Below, in pieces: positions 27,137-35,138 of a DNA stretch of 48,746 nucleotides; within the stretch, counting starts at the first letter, position 1; the number at the start of each line of letters is the position of its first letter. The position numbers and the translations under genes are program-made. This stretch comes from Lachnospiraceae bacterium (lineage in GTDB: Bacteria > Bacillota > Clostridia > Lachnospirales > Lachnospiraceae), in assembly GCA_011959105.1 (NCBI GenBank), contig BLLU01000203.1, forward strand, positions 1-48,746. Direction: 5' to 3'. The notes below the pieces were generated by a model, which searched no databases, was not told where the DNA came from, and was given only the letters and a program-made list of their open reading frames with translations.

Positions 27137-27733
27137 ATGAAAAAGCAGGGAAGAAATTTTATCCTGTTAGTGACCGTACTGGCGGCGCTGGCAGCAGGGT
27201 ATATCTGTCTGGTCCGGTATAACCGGGAACAGCAGGAAAAAGAGACAGGACAGGTGGAAGGCGAAGTGCTGGTGGACATTGCCAGAGATGACATATTGCG
27301 GTTCAGCTATGTATTCCAGGGGGAAACCTATGGGTTTGAAAAGAAGGAGGGCCTGTGGACGTCCGATGCGGATCCGTCCCGGGACTTAAAGCAGAGCAGC
27401 CTAGACGCCATGGCGGGCAGGCTGACCCGCATCGTGGCCCAGAGCATCTTTACAGATGTGACAGACCTGGCACAATATGGACTGGAAGAACCTTCCAATG
27501 TACTGCACTGGGAGACCGCCCAGGGGAATTACACCTACCTTGTGGGAGATTACAATTCCCTGGGCAGTGTGTACTATATCTGTGAGCCGGATTCCCGCAA
27601 GGTGTATGCCGTGACGGCGTCTTTGGGAACGGGATTTGGCTACAGCCTGGAGGAGTTGACGGAGGAAAAGGCCGAGAGCACGGAGCAGTCCGACGGTGCG
27701 GAATCCGCCGACTCCCAGCCGGCGGCAGAGTAG
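27137..27733 (+). CDS. DUF4340-like membrane-anchored protein
   Basis: A 198-residue protein with one N-terminal helix (about residues 8-26, FILLVTVLAALAAGYICLV) and the rest outside the membrane. The body (WTSDADPSRDLKQSSLDAM, ADLAQYGLEEPSN-like TDLAQYGLEEPSN, YTYLVGDYNSLGSVYY) is the pattern of DUF4340 proteins, which regularly follow GldG-type exporter genes. The tail is acidic and probably disordered (EESTEQSDGAESADSQPAAE in part). It starts three bases after the permease stop and is surely in the same operon. Role is unknown, perhaps an accessory of the exporter. Confidence 0.8.
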   Translation: MKKQGRNFILLVTVLAALAAGYICLVRYNREQQEKETGQVEGEVLVDIARDDILRFSYVFQGETYGFEKKEGLWTSDADPSRDLKQSSLDAMAGRLTRIVAQSIFTDVTDLAQYGLEEPSNVLHWETAQGNYTYLVGDYNSLGSVYYICEPDSRKVYAVTASLGTGFGYSLEELTEEKAESTEQSDGAESADSQPAAE

Positions 27734-27780
27734 TCCCGGCGCATTTCCAATAAAAAAGCATATACGAATTCCACGGGTTG

Positions 27781-27789
27781 TGCTATAAT
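27781..27789 (+). promoter_or_regulatory. Extended -10 promoter for the pilB-like gene
   Basis: TGCTATAAT, an extended -10 (TGn before TATAAT at 27784-27789). No good -35 at 17 bases. Predicted start near 27796, 67 bases before the gene. Confidence 0.55.
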
Positions 27790-27862
27790 AAACGGAAAGC
27801 GCAGCAATCATTGGATTATCTGCGGGTATGCTGCGGCTGGAAAGTGCGAGGACAGGGATACA

Positions 27863-29551
27863 ATGGACTACAGTAGAAAAAAATTGCGTTTAGGAGATGT
27901 GCTGTTAAACAGCAAGGCGATTTCCAATACACAGTTGCTGCAGGCACTGGATCTGCAAAAGGGCAGCGGCAAGAAGCTGGGAGAAGTGCTGGTGGAGGAG
28001 GGCATTGTCACAGAAGAGCAGATTGCCATGGCCCTGAGTACCCAGCTGCATATTGAACTGATCGACCTGACCACCATCGCGGTCAGCCAGGAGATCCTGA
28101 ACCTGATCCCGGTGAATGTGCTCAAGAAGAATAAAATCTTCCCCATAGAATACGCGGACAGCATGAATGTGCTGCGGGTGGCCATGGCTGATCCCATGGA
28201 TATGTATGCCCAGGATGATATTTCCATTATCACCAACTGTCAGGTGGAGCCTGCGGTGACCACCACCCGAAACATTATGTTGGCCATTGACAAATATTAT
28301 GGTCAGGATGAAGTTACCACGGCCCTGGAGGCGTATGCCAAGGAGAAGAATCTGAATGTGGAGGAAGTAGACGCCGCGGAGGAGGATATCAACAATTCCC
28401 CCATTGTCATGCTGGTGAAGGAGATGATCGACAAGGCCGTGCGTCAGAGGGCTTCCGACATCCACATCGAGCCCATGGAGCGGAAAGTCCGGGTCCGGTA
28501 CCGCATTGACGGCGCTCTGTATGAAAAGGCCAAATATGATATCAATGTGCTGAATGCCATGGTGGCCCGTATCAAGATCATCGGCGGCATGGATATTGCG
28601 GAGAAGAGAAAGCCCCAGGATGGCCGGATTACCCAGGTGGTGGATCGGATGGAGTACGACATCCGTGTATCCGTACTGCCCACGGTGTATGGGGAAAAAG
28701 TTGTAATGCGTCTCACATCCAAGACGGGCCTGACCAAGGAGAAGAGCCAGTTGGGTTTAAAGCCCCGGGAGATGGAACAGTTCGATTATATATTGCGGAA
28801 TCCCCATGGTATCCTGTTGGTGACAGGTCCCACCGGAAGCGGTAAGTCCACCACGCTGTACACGGCCCTGAGCGAGTTGAACAGGGAAGATGTGAATATT
28901 ATCACCGTTGAGGATCCTGTGGAGGCCAATATTGACGGCATAAACCAGGTGCAGGTGAATCCCAAGGCGGAACTCACTTTCGCCACGGCGCTGCGTTCTA
29001 TTCTGCGTCAGGACCCGGATATCATTATGATCGGTGAGATCCGCGACCGGGAGACCGCCAGCATCGCCGTGCAGGCCTCCATTACGGGCCATCTGGTGGT
29101 GAGTACCCTGCACACCAATTCCTCCGCCAGTACCATCACCCGTCTGGAGGATATGGGGATTGAGTCATATCTGATTGCGGATTCCGTGATCGGTGTCATC
29201 GCCCAGCGGCTGGTACGGCGCCTGTGCAATGACTGCAAGACTCCCCGTCCGGCTACTGCGGACGAAAAGGAATTGATGGGCTGCAATATGGAGGAAGAAG
29301 TGACGGTCTACGAGCCCTGCGGCTGCAGCAAGTGTGAGAATACAGGCTACAAGGGACGTATCGGTGTATACGAGATTATGAAGATGTCCCCCAGATTAAA
29401 GACCATTATCAGCAAGCGCCAGGGGGCAGACGCCATCAAGGAGCAGGCTCTGCAGGAGGGCATGTATACCCTGCGCATGAGCGCCACGGAGTATGTGCTG
29501 GACGGAACCACTTCCTTTGACGAGATGGTCAAGGTATCTTTTGACAGTTGA
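27863..29551 (+). CDS. pilB: PilB/GspE-family secretion ATPase, without neighbouring pilus genes
   Basis: A 562-residue cytoplasmic hexameric ATPase that would power type IV pilus or type II-like assembly. The N-terminal MshEN domain is clear (LRLGDVLLNSKAISNTQLLQ, GEVLVEEGIVTEEQIA). The core has Walker A GPTGSGKSTT near residue 325, the Asp box ITVEDPVE, Walker B IIMIGEIRD and the His box STLHTNSS. A zinc-binding tetracysteine is present (CNDC at about 455 and CGCSKC at about 490). Nothing is missing. The next gene is on the opposite strand and no pilin, PilC or PilT gene is in the window, so its partners are elsewhere or it has its own promoter as a detached unit. Confidence 0.92.
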   Translation: MDYSRKKLRLGDVLLNSKAISNTQLLQALDLQKGSGKKLGEVLVEEGIVTEEQIAMALSTQLHIELIDLTTIAVSQEILNLIPVNVLKKNKIFPIEYADSMNVLRVAMADPMDMYAQDDISIITNCQVEPAVTTTRNIMLAIDKYYGQDEVTTALEAYAKEKNLNVEEVDAAEEDINNSPIVMLVKEMIDKAVRQRASDIHIEPMERKVRVRYRIDGALYEKAKYDINVLNAMVARIKIIGGMDIAEKRKPQDGRITQVVDRMEYDIRVSVLPTVYGEKVVMRLTSKTGLTKEKSQLGLKPREMEQFDYILRNPHGILLVTGPTGSGKSTTLYTALSELNREDVNIITVEDPVEANIDGINQVQVNPKAELTFATALRSILRQDPDIIMIGEIRDRETASIAVQASITGHLVVSTLHTNSSASTITRLEDMGIESYLIADSVIGVIAQRLVRRLCNDCKTPRPATADEKELMGCNMEEEVTVYEPCGCSKCENTGYKGRIGVYEIMKMSPRLKTIISKRQGADAIKEQALQEGMYTLRMSATEYVLDGTTSFDEMVKVSFDS

Positions 29552-29560
29552 ATCTAATAC

Positions 29561-30313
29561 TTATAAGCCCTGATGCGCCTGCGTTGGGGCTTTTCCCTTC
29601 TCTCTCGAAAAATGCAGTTCCCGCAGTCCTTCCACTTCATCGCATACAGGTTTTAACTGGCAGCTTCGACAGTCCATTGCCAGATTATTCCAGATCTGAT
29701 CCAAAGAGTTTGTAACGGCTTCCATTCTGACGGCTTTTTCCGCCAGCAGGCCGTAGGGAAAATCCGGCGCGGTGACAAACAGCAGTGTTACCGCCCGCAC
29801 TTGGGGATGTCGGTGGTAAGCCTCCAGAAAGAGACGCCCTGCCTGGGTGAAATCAAGTCCGTTTTTCAATGCTTCGCGGCTCACCCGTACAGGTTCCCGG
29901 CCTGCGGAAGTGGAGATCCGCATCATAAAACCCCGGGGATATACATGGTATCTGGTATATTCCATTTGCCGAAGAAGGCGGTAAGCCTGTTGGTCATCCT
30001 GCCAGTCCCCGCCGTCAACATGCAGTATGGTCAGCCGGGCGTAGGGGGAATCAGCCTTCAGCCGGGGCAGATCCGGGCCGCAGAGCAACAGACGGTCGGC
30101 CTTTGCCGGCAGGGAGGTAAAGGCAAGAGCGCTGACCGCAGGCAGTCCTCCTCCGCCCAGTTCATAGGCCATATCCTTTTGAAAAATCAGCCGTTGCTCG
30201 GCTTCCGCTTCCCAGAGAGCATGGCCGCCTGCAGGCAATTCCCGAAAACCGGTGTTTTCCGCAAGTTCCAGGGATTCCGCTATCAGGTTGTCATATAAAT
30301 GCATTTCATTCAC
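29561..30313 (-). CDS. Short protein resembling the central part of acetyl-CoA synthase beta subunit
   Basis: A 250-residue cytoplasmic protein. From memory of the family, residues about 110-230 resemble the central part of CO-methylating acetyl-CoA synthase: VRVSREALKNGLDFTQAGRL corresponds to the segment before the A-cluster, and C215, C218 and C224 (CRSCQLKPVC) sit where the first iron-sulfur cysteines of the A-cluster lie. The chain stops soon after, so the later cysteine and the Cys-Gly-Cys that hold nickel in true ACS are absent. YELGGGGLPAVSAL (about 50-63) is another conserved-looking patch. It is last in a minus-strand operon with a miniprotein and an HgdC-type activase. Start is ambiguous: GTG 30313, overlapping the previous stop, or ATG 30304. 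Function unknown; CO methylation by itself is unlikely. Confidence 0.7.
   Translation of the reverse strand: MNEMHLYDNLIAESLELAENTGFRELPAGGHALWEAEAEQRLIFQKDMAYELGGGGLPAVSALAFTSLPAKADRLLLCGPDLPRLKADSPYARLTILHVDGGDWQDDQQAYRLLRQMEYTRYHVYPRGFMMRISTSAGREPVRVSREALKNGLDFTQAGRLFLEAYHRHPQVRAVTLLFVTAPDFPYGLLAEKAVRMEAVTNSLDQIWNNLAMDCRSCQLKPVCDEVEGLRELHFSREKGKAPTQAHQGL
29565..29594 (+). terminator. Terminator after the pilB-like gene
   Basis: AAGCCC (29565-29570) pairs with GGGCTT (29587-29592), followed by TTTT. The loop is large (16 bases) and the element lies within the last codons of the convergent minus-strand gene. Confidence 0.55.
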
Positions 30314-30506
30314 TGCTGCCTGTTTCCTTATTCATTTTCTGTTTTGCTTCTTTTTTTCTTTTCTGCCAGTCATAATATTTGTTCATCACCGGGGTCATGG
30401 CGGCGGCAAACTTCATATCCAGATTAAAGAAATAGATTGCCAGGCTCAGCAGGAACAGTACAGACAGCACAGCCAGAATCACCAGAAGGATCTTCAAAAC
30501 AATCAT
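30306..30506 (-). CDS. Single-helix membrane miniprotein in the activase operon
   Basis: A 66-residue protein with a hydrophobic helix from about residue 4 to 28 (LKILLVILAVLSVLFLLSLA) and a basic cytoplasmic-type tail (YYDWQKRKKEAKQKMNK). AAAAAGGAGGCAG precedes its ATG, which overlaps the activase stop as ATGA, and its own stop overlaps the next start, so it is a translated part of the operon. No known domain. It could tether the neighbouring proteins to the membrane. Confidence 0.75.
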   Translation of the reverse strand: MIVLKILLVILAVLSVLFLLSLAIYFFNLDMKFAAAMTPVMNKYYDWQKRKKEAKQKMNKETGSSE

Positions 30507-31297
30507 AGGCTGCCTCCTTTTTGCCGGGCATATTCCGCAGCGCCCAGAGCCCCCATCAGCTGGGGGTCAAGATCCAGGTCTATGACCTTGATTTTCAACA
30601 CTTTTTCGATGGCGTCTTTCAGCCCCGCGTTCTTGGCGCAGCCACCGGTCAAAGCCAGACTGTCCGCGGCGCCTGCCTTTTTGGCCATCACAAAACACCG
30701 TTTTGCCACGGACATTTGTATCCCGGCGGCAATCTCCTCCATGGGTTTCCCTTCGCCCACCAGGGAAATAACTTCACTCTCTGCAAAGACCGCACACTGA
30801 GCCGTGATGGGAATTACGTTTTTGGCGGAAAGGGACAGTTTGGAGAATTCCTCCAGAGACATCTCAAAGGCGTGGGCCATGGTTTCATAGAACCGTCCTG
30901 TCCCGGCGGCGCATTTGTCATTCATGGCAAAGTCCAGCACCGTGCCGTCCCGGTCAATGGCAATTCCCTTTACGTCCTGACCGCCGATGTCGATAATGGC
31001 TCTTATCTGGGGATTGACCATATGTACGCCCATGGCGTGGCAACTGATTTCGGAGATATTTTCGTCCGCAAAGGGCACTTTATTTCTGCCGTAACCTGTT
31101 CCCACCAGATAAGCCAGATCTTCCGCCCGATCCAGTTCGGTGACCTGCCCTATGGCCTCCTGAAGCGCGGCCTGGGCGCTGAGTACGGGGTTAATCCGGC
31201 TCCGTGTGGTCACATGGGCCGCTATGACGCCTGTCTCGTCCAGGATCACGCATTTGGTATAAGTGCTTCCGGCATCGCAGCCGCCATAATATTTCAT
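30503..31297 (-). CDS. BadF/BadG/HgdC-family ATPase (2-hydroxyacyl-CoA dehydratase activase type)
   Basis: A 264-residue ATPase of the ASKHA fold that, in known relatives, forms a homodimer around one 4Fe-4S cluster and drives an electron from ferredoxin into a dehydratase or reductase at the cost of ATP. Phosphate motifs GGCDAGSTYTKCVI and IDIGGQDVKGI are present, and the two cluster cysteines are C129 (NDKCAAGTGRF) and C168 (TAQCAVFAESE). C-terminal adenosine motif ALTGGCAKN is normal. Length matches HgdC/HadI. GGAGGA precedes the start. Its likely partners are the two dehydratase-like genes at 33588-36323, separated from it by three unrelated genes. Confidence 0.93.
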   Translation of the reverse strand: MKYYGGCDAGSTYTKCVILDETGVIAAHVTTRSRINPVLSAQAALQEAIGQVTELDRAEDLAYLVGTGYGRNKVPFADENISEISCHAMGVHMVNPQIRAIIDIGGQDVKGIAIDRDGTVLDFAMNDKCAAGTGRFYETMAHAFEMSLEEFSKLSLSAKNVIPITAQCAVFAESEVISLVGEGKPMEEIAAGIQMSVAKRCFVMAKKAGAADSLALTGGCAKNAGLKDAIEKVLKIKVIDLDLDPQLMGALGAAEYARQKGGSL

Positions 31298-31391
31298 CTG
31301 TTTTCCTCCGGATTAATATATGTTTTTTCTTGCCTGTCTAATCTATTGTCATGCTGCCGGCATTTATCACCATCAGGTTCCCGGAGCGGCT

Positions 31392-31739
31392 TTACCGGCG
31401 TAATATCCGCTCCATGGGCCAGCCCTTGGCTAACTCGTCAACCAGCTTGTCCAGATACCGTATATTTCTCATAAGGGGTTCCTCGATTTCTTCCACGCGG
31501 ACACCGCACACGGTTCCCTTGATTTCGGAACAGTTGGGGTTCATGAGGGGGGCCTCCTGAAAAAAGGTTCCATAATCCACATCCTTTTGAAGCTGCCGCT
31601 CCAGGCCTTCCCGGTCATAACCTGTGAGCCAGAAGATAATCTGGTCCACCTCCTGCTTTGTGCGGTTTTTCTTTTCTGCTTTCTGAACCAGCAGCGGATA
31701 TATTTTTGTGAGTTTCATATTGTACACTTTTTGATTATC
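31392..31739 (-). CDS. DUF2200-family protein
   Basis: A small soluble protein of 115 residues, opening [20 protein letters not shown] and containing [16 protein letters not shown] and [14 protein letters not shown] near the end, the pattern of the DUF2200 family, which has no known function. ATG 31739 has AAAGGAAG upstream; the frame extends further upstream without a ribosome site. It lies 20 bases after the small kinase gene and probably shares its promoter. It interrupts the otherwise coherent activase/dehydratase set. Confidence 0.8.
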   Translation of the reverse strand, partial: DNQKVYNMKLTKIYPLLVQKAEKKNRTKQEVDQIIFWLTGYDREGLERQLQKDVDYGTFFQEAPLMNPNCSEIKGTVCGVRVEEIEEPLMRNIRYLDKLVDELAKGWPMERILRR

Positions 31740-31759
31740 CATATCTGCACTTCCTTTAC

Positions 31760-32287
31760 TTATGAGGACTTCCCGCCGGAAAACAGTGTATTGACTATTA
31801 TATCCGCACATTCTGCCGGACTGAGCACACTGGTGTCAACTTTGGCGCTGTAGGCGATCTGCTCCGTCATCAATGCGTACTGTTCGTCCGACTGTGACTC
31901 ATAGCGGTCTCCCCGTTCAATATTTCTCTGCCGGCAGATTTCCAAAGGACAGTATACCTCAACGATATCCAGAGGATTATCTGCAAGAATATTTAACAGT
32001 TGTTTATAGTGGGGTTTTATCTCTTCACGTTCCACCAATATGCCGTCGATCAGCACATTTTTTCCCATATCGGAGTACAGCCTGGCGGTGTGGTACATCA
32101 TGAGGATAACTTCGCTGAGATATTTCCAATAGTCACGGCGCAGATACCGATCTCCCACCATCTCCTGAAACAGATCATTTGCCACCACATAAAAGAAAAT
32201 GTCGTCCCGCGCCTGCAGCGCTTCCACAATGGAGGTCTTTCCGGCGCTGGTTACGCCGTTTAAAAAGATGATACGTCCCTTTTCCAT
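31760..32287 (-). CDS. Small P-loop kinase of the chloramphenicol phosphotransferase-like fold
   Basis: A 175-residue kinase with Walker [10 protein letters not shown] at residues 10-18, opening [11 protein letters not shown]. The length and LNG-xx-SAGK-T/S pattern match the CPT-like family; it also has a LID-type arginine region ([15 protein letters not shown]) and a DGILVE acidic motif. The substrate is unknown and drug resistance is not implied: the catalytic neighbourhood after the P-loop ([11 protein letters not shown]) differs from the S. venezuelae enzyme. ATG 32287 follows AGGAG; an alternative TTG at 32347 lies in the promoter, so it is rejected. Confidence 0.78.
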   Translation of the reverse strand: MEKGRIIFLNGVTSAGKTSIVEALQARDDIFFYVVANDLFQEMVGDRYLRRDYWKYLSEVILMMYHTARLYSDMGKNVLIDGILVEREEIKPHYKQLLNILADNPLDIVEVYCPLEICRQRNIERGDRYESQSDEQYALMTEQIAYSAKVDTSVLSPAECADIIVNTLFSGGKSS

Positions 32288-32318
32288 AGTAAATCTCCTG
32301 TTTTTCTCTGTATGGGTA

Positions 32319-32347
32319 ATTGTACCATAATTATTATTTGTTCTCAA
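32319..32347 (-). promoter_or_regulatory. Promoter of the kinase/DUF2200 unit
   Basis: On the minus strand, TTGAGA (32347-32342), 17-base spacer, TACAAT (32324-32319). Both hexamers are near consensus. Predicted start about 32312, 25 bases before the kinase ATG. Confidence 0.7.
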
Positions 32348-32409
32348 CTGAATTATTGCCGGGTGAATATGTGATTTTATACCTGTCCCATATTTCGGAT
32401 GAAAACCCC

Positions 32410-32438
32410 TTGCAATATTAATGCATATATGCTACTAT
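32410..32438 (+). promoter_or_regulatory. Promoter of the Rpn-family gene
   Basis: TTGCAA (32410-32415), 17-base spacer, TACTAT (32433-32438). It implies a long leader of about 190 bases containing two hairpins. Confidence 0.6.
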
Positions 32439-32633
32439 TTTTTCAAAGCATATATTTCTTTTCACTTTGATTAAGCAAATCAATTCTCAGGATATCAAAA
32501 ATCTATGCTTTTAATTCAAAAAAACAAAATTGAAAAGAAGCAGGAGATTTTTGAGCAGGGCGTATTCTGTTTGTTGTCTCCTGCCATCACGGTACAGCTG
32601 CAGCGCTGTACTGAAACAAGGAGGAGATGCGAA

Positions 32634-33551
32634 ATGGGCAGAAAAGAAATGTGGGATAAATTCATTCCCCCCAAGGCGGACCTGGCTTTCAGGGAGCTGA
32701 TGCGCAATGAGGAGATACGCAGACATTTTATCAGTGATGTGTTGGGGATTTCCTTGGAGGACATCAGGTCCGTGCGCCTGGAAAACACATTTTTAAGCAG
32801 GCGCAGCCGACAGGAAAAGCAATGTATTCTGGATGTCAGAATGCTTCTCAACGACAGGAGAAGAATCAATGTGGAACTGCAGATCAGGAGACTGGCCTTC
32901 TGGGACAAGCGCAGCCTGTTTTATCTGGCTAAGATGTATACGGAGGGTGTGTTCAGCGGACAGTCTTATGACCGGCTGAAGAAATGTATTGTAATCAGTA
33001 TTCTTGATTTCGAACTTGATTTGTTCCCTGAGTACCATAAGGTATATTGCCTGCGGGATCAGAGGGGAAGGCAGTACTCGGATCAATTCGAGATACATGT
33101 TATCGAACTGAATAAGGAACTTGCGGGAGATAGGATGGATGACTGGATTCGGCTGTTTCGTGTGAAAAACAGGGAGGAGTTGGACGAGATGAGGAGTGAA
33201 AATCCGGGAGTGATGAAAGCGGTGGAAGAGGTAAGGGCGATGAATCTATTTAAATGGGCAAAATGGAGATATGAAGAACACCTGAAGTACCAGAGAGACC
33301 TCTGGGCCTTAAAAGTAGCGGCTATGCAGGAGGGCCACGCCGAGGGTCGTGCGGAAGGCCATGCGGAAGGCCATGCCCAAGGCAGCCTTGAGCAGAGCCG
33401 ACAGGTCATATACGATTTCCTGGGGAGAGTGGGAGAGGTCCCCGAGGATATCCGTCTTAAAATCGAGGCGGAACAGGATGCCGAAATCTTGAAAAAATGG
33501 TATCTGGCAGCGCCGGATATACAGGATTTTGACGAGTTTCGCATGAAAATG
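32634..33551 (+). CDS. Rpn-family recombination-promoting nuclease (PD-(D/E)XK)
   Basis: A 305-residue protein of the Rpn/transposase_31 group. Residues 1-100 contain FIPPKADLAFRELM, LENTFLSRRSRQEKQCILDVRMLLND and INVELQIRR; the D...ExQ spacing is the PD-(D/E)XK nuclease core. Near residue 245 a short run of HAEG/RAEG repeats forms a flexible or helical linker, common in this family. Rpn proteins are multicopy in gut Clostridia and in E. coli promote recA-independent recombination or defend against phage. It has no transposon ends. ATG 32634 follows AAGGAGGAG by seven bases. It is the only plus-strand gene between 29.6 and 37.3 kb and splits the dehydratase-like genes from the activase. Confidence 0.85.
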
Positions 33552-33587
33552 TAAAATTCTCGGGGGAAACAGTCTCAGAGTCTGCCC

Positions 33588-35126
33588 CTACCACGCCCGC
33601 TGATCATCAAAGTCCTCCAGACTGGGATCCAGGGGCTCTTCCCGCAGCACTGTGCGCATGTAGCGGTTTACTTCGGTACGCATGTCTCTACGGCCAACCC
33701 CCCGGGCATCCATCAGGCCATGAGTGGCCCACACTAAGTGGATGCCGTGTTTGCGGGCTTCCTCTTCGAATAGTCCGTGGTAGCCGGACATAGACTTACA
33801 CCCCATATGGGCGTACATGATAACCATGTCCGCATGGAAAAATTCGCAGTAGCGCCACAGATCTGCCACGCCCACTTCATAACCCCCGTTGGAGCGGCTG
33901 CGCATAATCATCTTTTCATAGAGATAAGCCAAGTCGTAGATTGCTTTTTCGGGATCTTCCGTATTAACTTCCCTGGTGGAGCACAGGGTGAGCATATCCA
34001 CCAGGGGTACAATGCCCCAACAGTTGGTGAGCCACCCGGCAAAAGCCGTGTAGTAAGCCGCCTGTACTCCCCAGGTGATGGCCCGGTGGCGAAGAGATAC
34101 GGCACAGGGCTCCCTGCGCTCATAGCCTTTCATTACCAAGCGGGTCAGCTTCTGGTCGCGGCGCAGGAATTCTTTTTCTCTGCCTCCTGCTGCCATGTAT
34201 ACTGCATAGCGGTACAGGGACAGGCTATTGTCCGTGAACTGGGGATAGGGGGAGCGGGATACCTCATACCACTCCAGCAGATGAGCCGTCTCCTGGTTGA
34301 AATCCTTCATAGAGGAAAAGAAGGCATTCCAGTCAAATGTCTCCCCGGTCTGTTTCTCTATAAAGGCAATGGCGTTGCGAATCTCCTCTGCCGCGTACTC
34401 CTGCACACTGTCCTCATCATGACGGATGGGCACAGCCAACTGGAAAGTGGGAATGCCCATCCGGGCTGCCATAAGCCCGTTGCCCATCAGGCTTCCATCG
34501 CAGGTGGTATTGCACTGGATGGCGCATTTGCCGATCCGGGGATAGTCGTCCTCCAGAGAAACCCCGAATTCCGCCGCAGGCATGGGGCAGACATCATTAG
34601 GGATGCCGTATTCCTGGGCTTTATCCAGATAGTAGAACAGGCTGTCCTGGGCCATCATGGCGCAGGTGTACACCGCCGGAACCTCCACGGACACCCATTT
34701 CAAGTTGGGGAAGCCGTTCATGATCTCGCTCATCATATTTTCGTCAAAGACCACCAGCCGCTCATTCAATGCTTTATCATTGCCCAGCGCAGGATCCGCC
34801 CGGAACATCACGCCCATGCTCTTACACATATCTGTGACCACCAATTCCAGGGCTGTGCGGGTAATGCGAAGCTGTGTACCGCGCAGCCCCTCCGTATGCC
34901 TGTCAAAAAAGTCCGGCACAGCCAGATAGTTCACCATCCAGCGGTAACGGAAGAAGGCCCTCAGATTATTCAGATGAAGCATAAAGCCGATCAGGGTTTT
35001 CCAGATGCCCAGCCAGTGCACATAGTCGTACCAAGTATCCTTAAGCCCTCTCCATTCCCGGCGTTTTTTTGCTTTTTTGCCGCTGTAAAAACGTCCCAGC
35101 GGTTCGCTTCCCATGGCTTTTCCCAT
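33588..35126 (-). CDS. 2-hydroxyacyl-CoA dehydratase/benzoyl-CoA reductase-like subunit, long form
   Basis: A 512-residue member of the HgdB/BcrC-like family (HGD-D), about 100 residues longer than classic subunits. The N-terminal 70 residues are basic and partly hydrophobic (IWKTLIGFMLHLNN), an extension of unknown use. Candidate cluster cysteines are C101, C155, C180 and the tight group C201/C205/C209 (KCAIQCNTTCDG); later GCKSMSGYHG matches the C-terminal family motif. In known enzymes such subunits hold 4Fe-4S or double-cubane clusters and dehydrate 2-hydroxyacyl-CoA or reduce arenes after activation. AAAGGAGA precedes the ATG. It lies 12 bases after the paired gene at 35139. Substrate unknown. 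Confidence 0.85.
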   Translation of the reverse strand: MGKAMGSEPLGRFYSGKKAKKRREWRGLKDTWYDYVHWLGIWKTLIGFMLHLNNLRAFFRYRWMVNYLAVPDFFDRHTEGLRGTQLRITRTALELVVTDMCKSMGVMFRADPALGNDKALNERLVVFDENMMSEIMNGFPNLKWVSVEVPAVYTCAMMAQDSLFYYLDKAQEYGIPNDVCPMPAAEFGVSLEDDYPRIGKCAIQCNTTCDGSLMGNGLMAARMGIPTFQLAVPIRHDEDSVQEYAAEEIRNAIAFIEKQTGETFDWNAFFSSMKDFNQETAHLLEWYEVSRSPYPQFTDNSLSLYRYAVYMAAGGREKEFLRRDQKLTRLVMKGYERREPCAVSLRHRAITWGVQAAYYTAFAGWLTNCWGIVPLVDMLTLCSTREVNTEDPEKAIYDLAYLYEKMIMRSRSNGGYEVGVADLWRYCEFFHADMVIMYAHMGCKSMSGYHGLFEEEARKHGIHLVWATHGLMDARGVGRRDMRTEVNRYMRTVLREEPLDPSLEDFDDQRAW

Positions 35127-35138
35127 AGATAGTCTCCT

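Larger units (their letters stand above)
32288..32633. promoter_or_regulatory. AT-rich divergent region before the Rpn gene
   Basis: 346 bases without a supported gene. It holds back-to-back promoters (32319-32347 minus, 32410-32438 plus) and two leader hairpins of the plus transcript: GCAGGAGA (32540-32547) with TCTCCTGC (32577-32584), and GTACAGC (32592-32598) with GCTGTAC (32605-32611) just before the ribosome site AAGGAGGAG. Confidence 0.6.

Noticed and set aside
31760..32287. Chloramphenicol resistance by a phosphotransferase
   Set aside because: Only the fold and P-loop are shared; residues after the P-loop differ and there is no resistance context.
33330..33390. Tandem DNA repeat or CRISPR-like array
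   Set aside because: It is a short coding repeat (HAEG/RAEG) within the Rpn protein, with no spacers.
32634..33551. Insertion sequence around the Rpn gene
   Set aside because: The family is sometimes labelled transposase, but I found no terminal inverted repeats or target duplication at its edges.
33777..35132. 451-codon plus-strand frame
   Set aside because: Antisense to the 512-residue dehydratase-like gene; no ribosome site and no recognisable domain.
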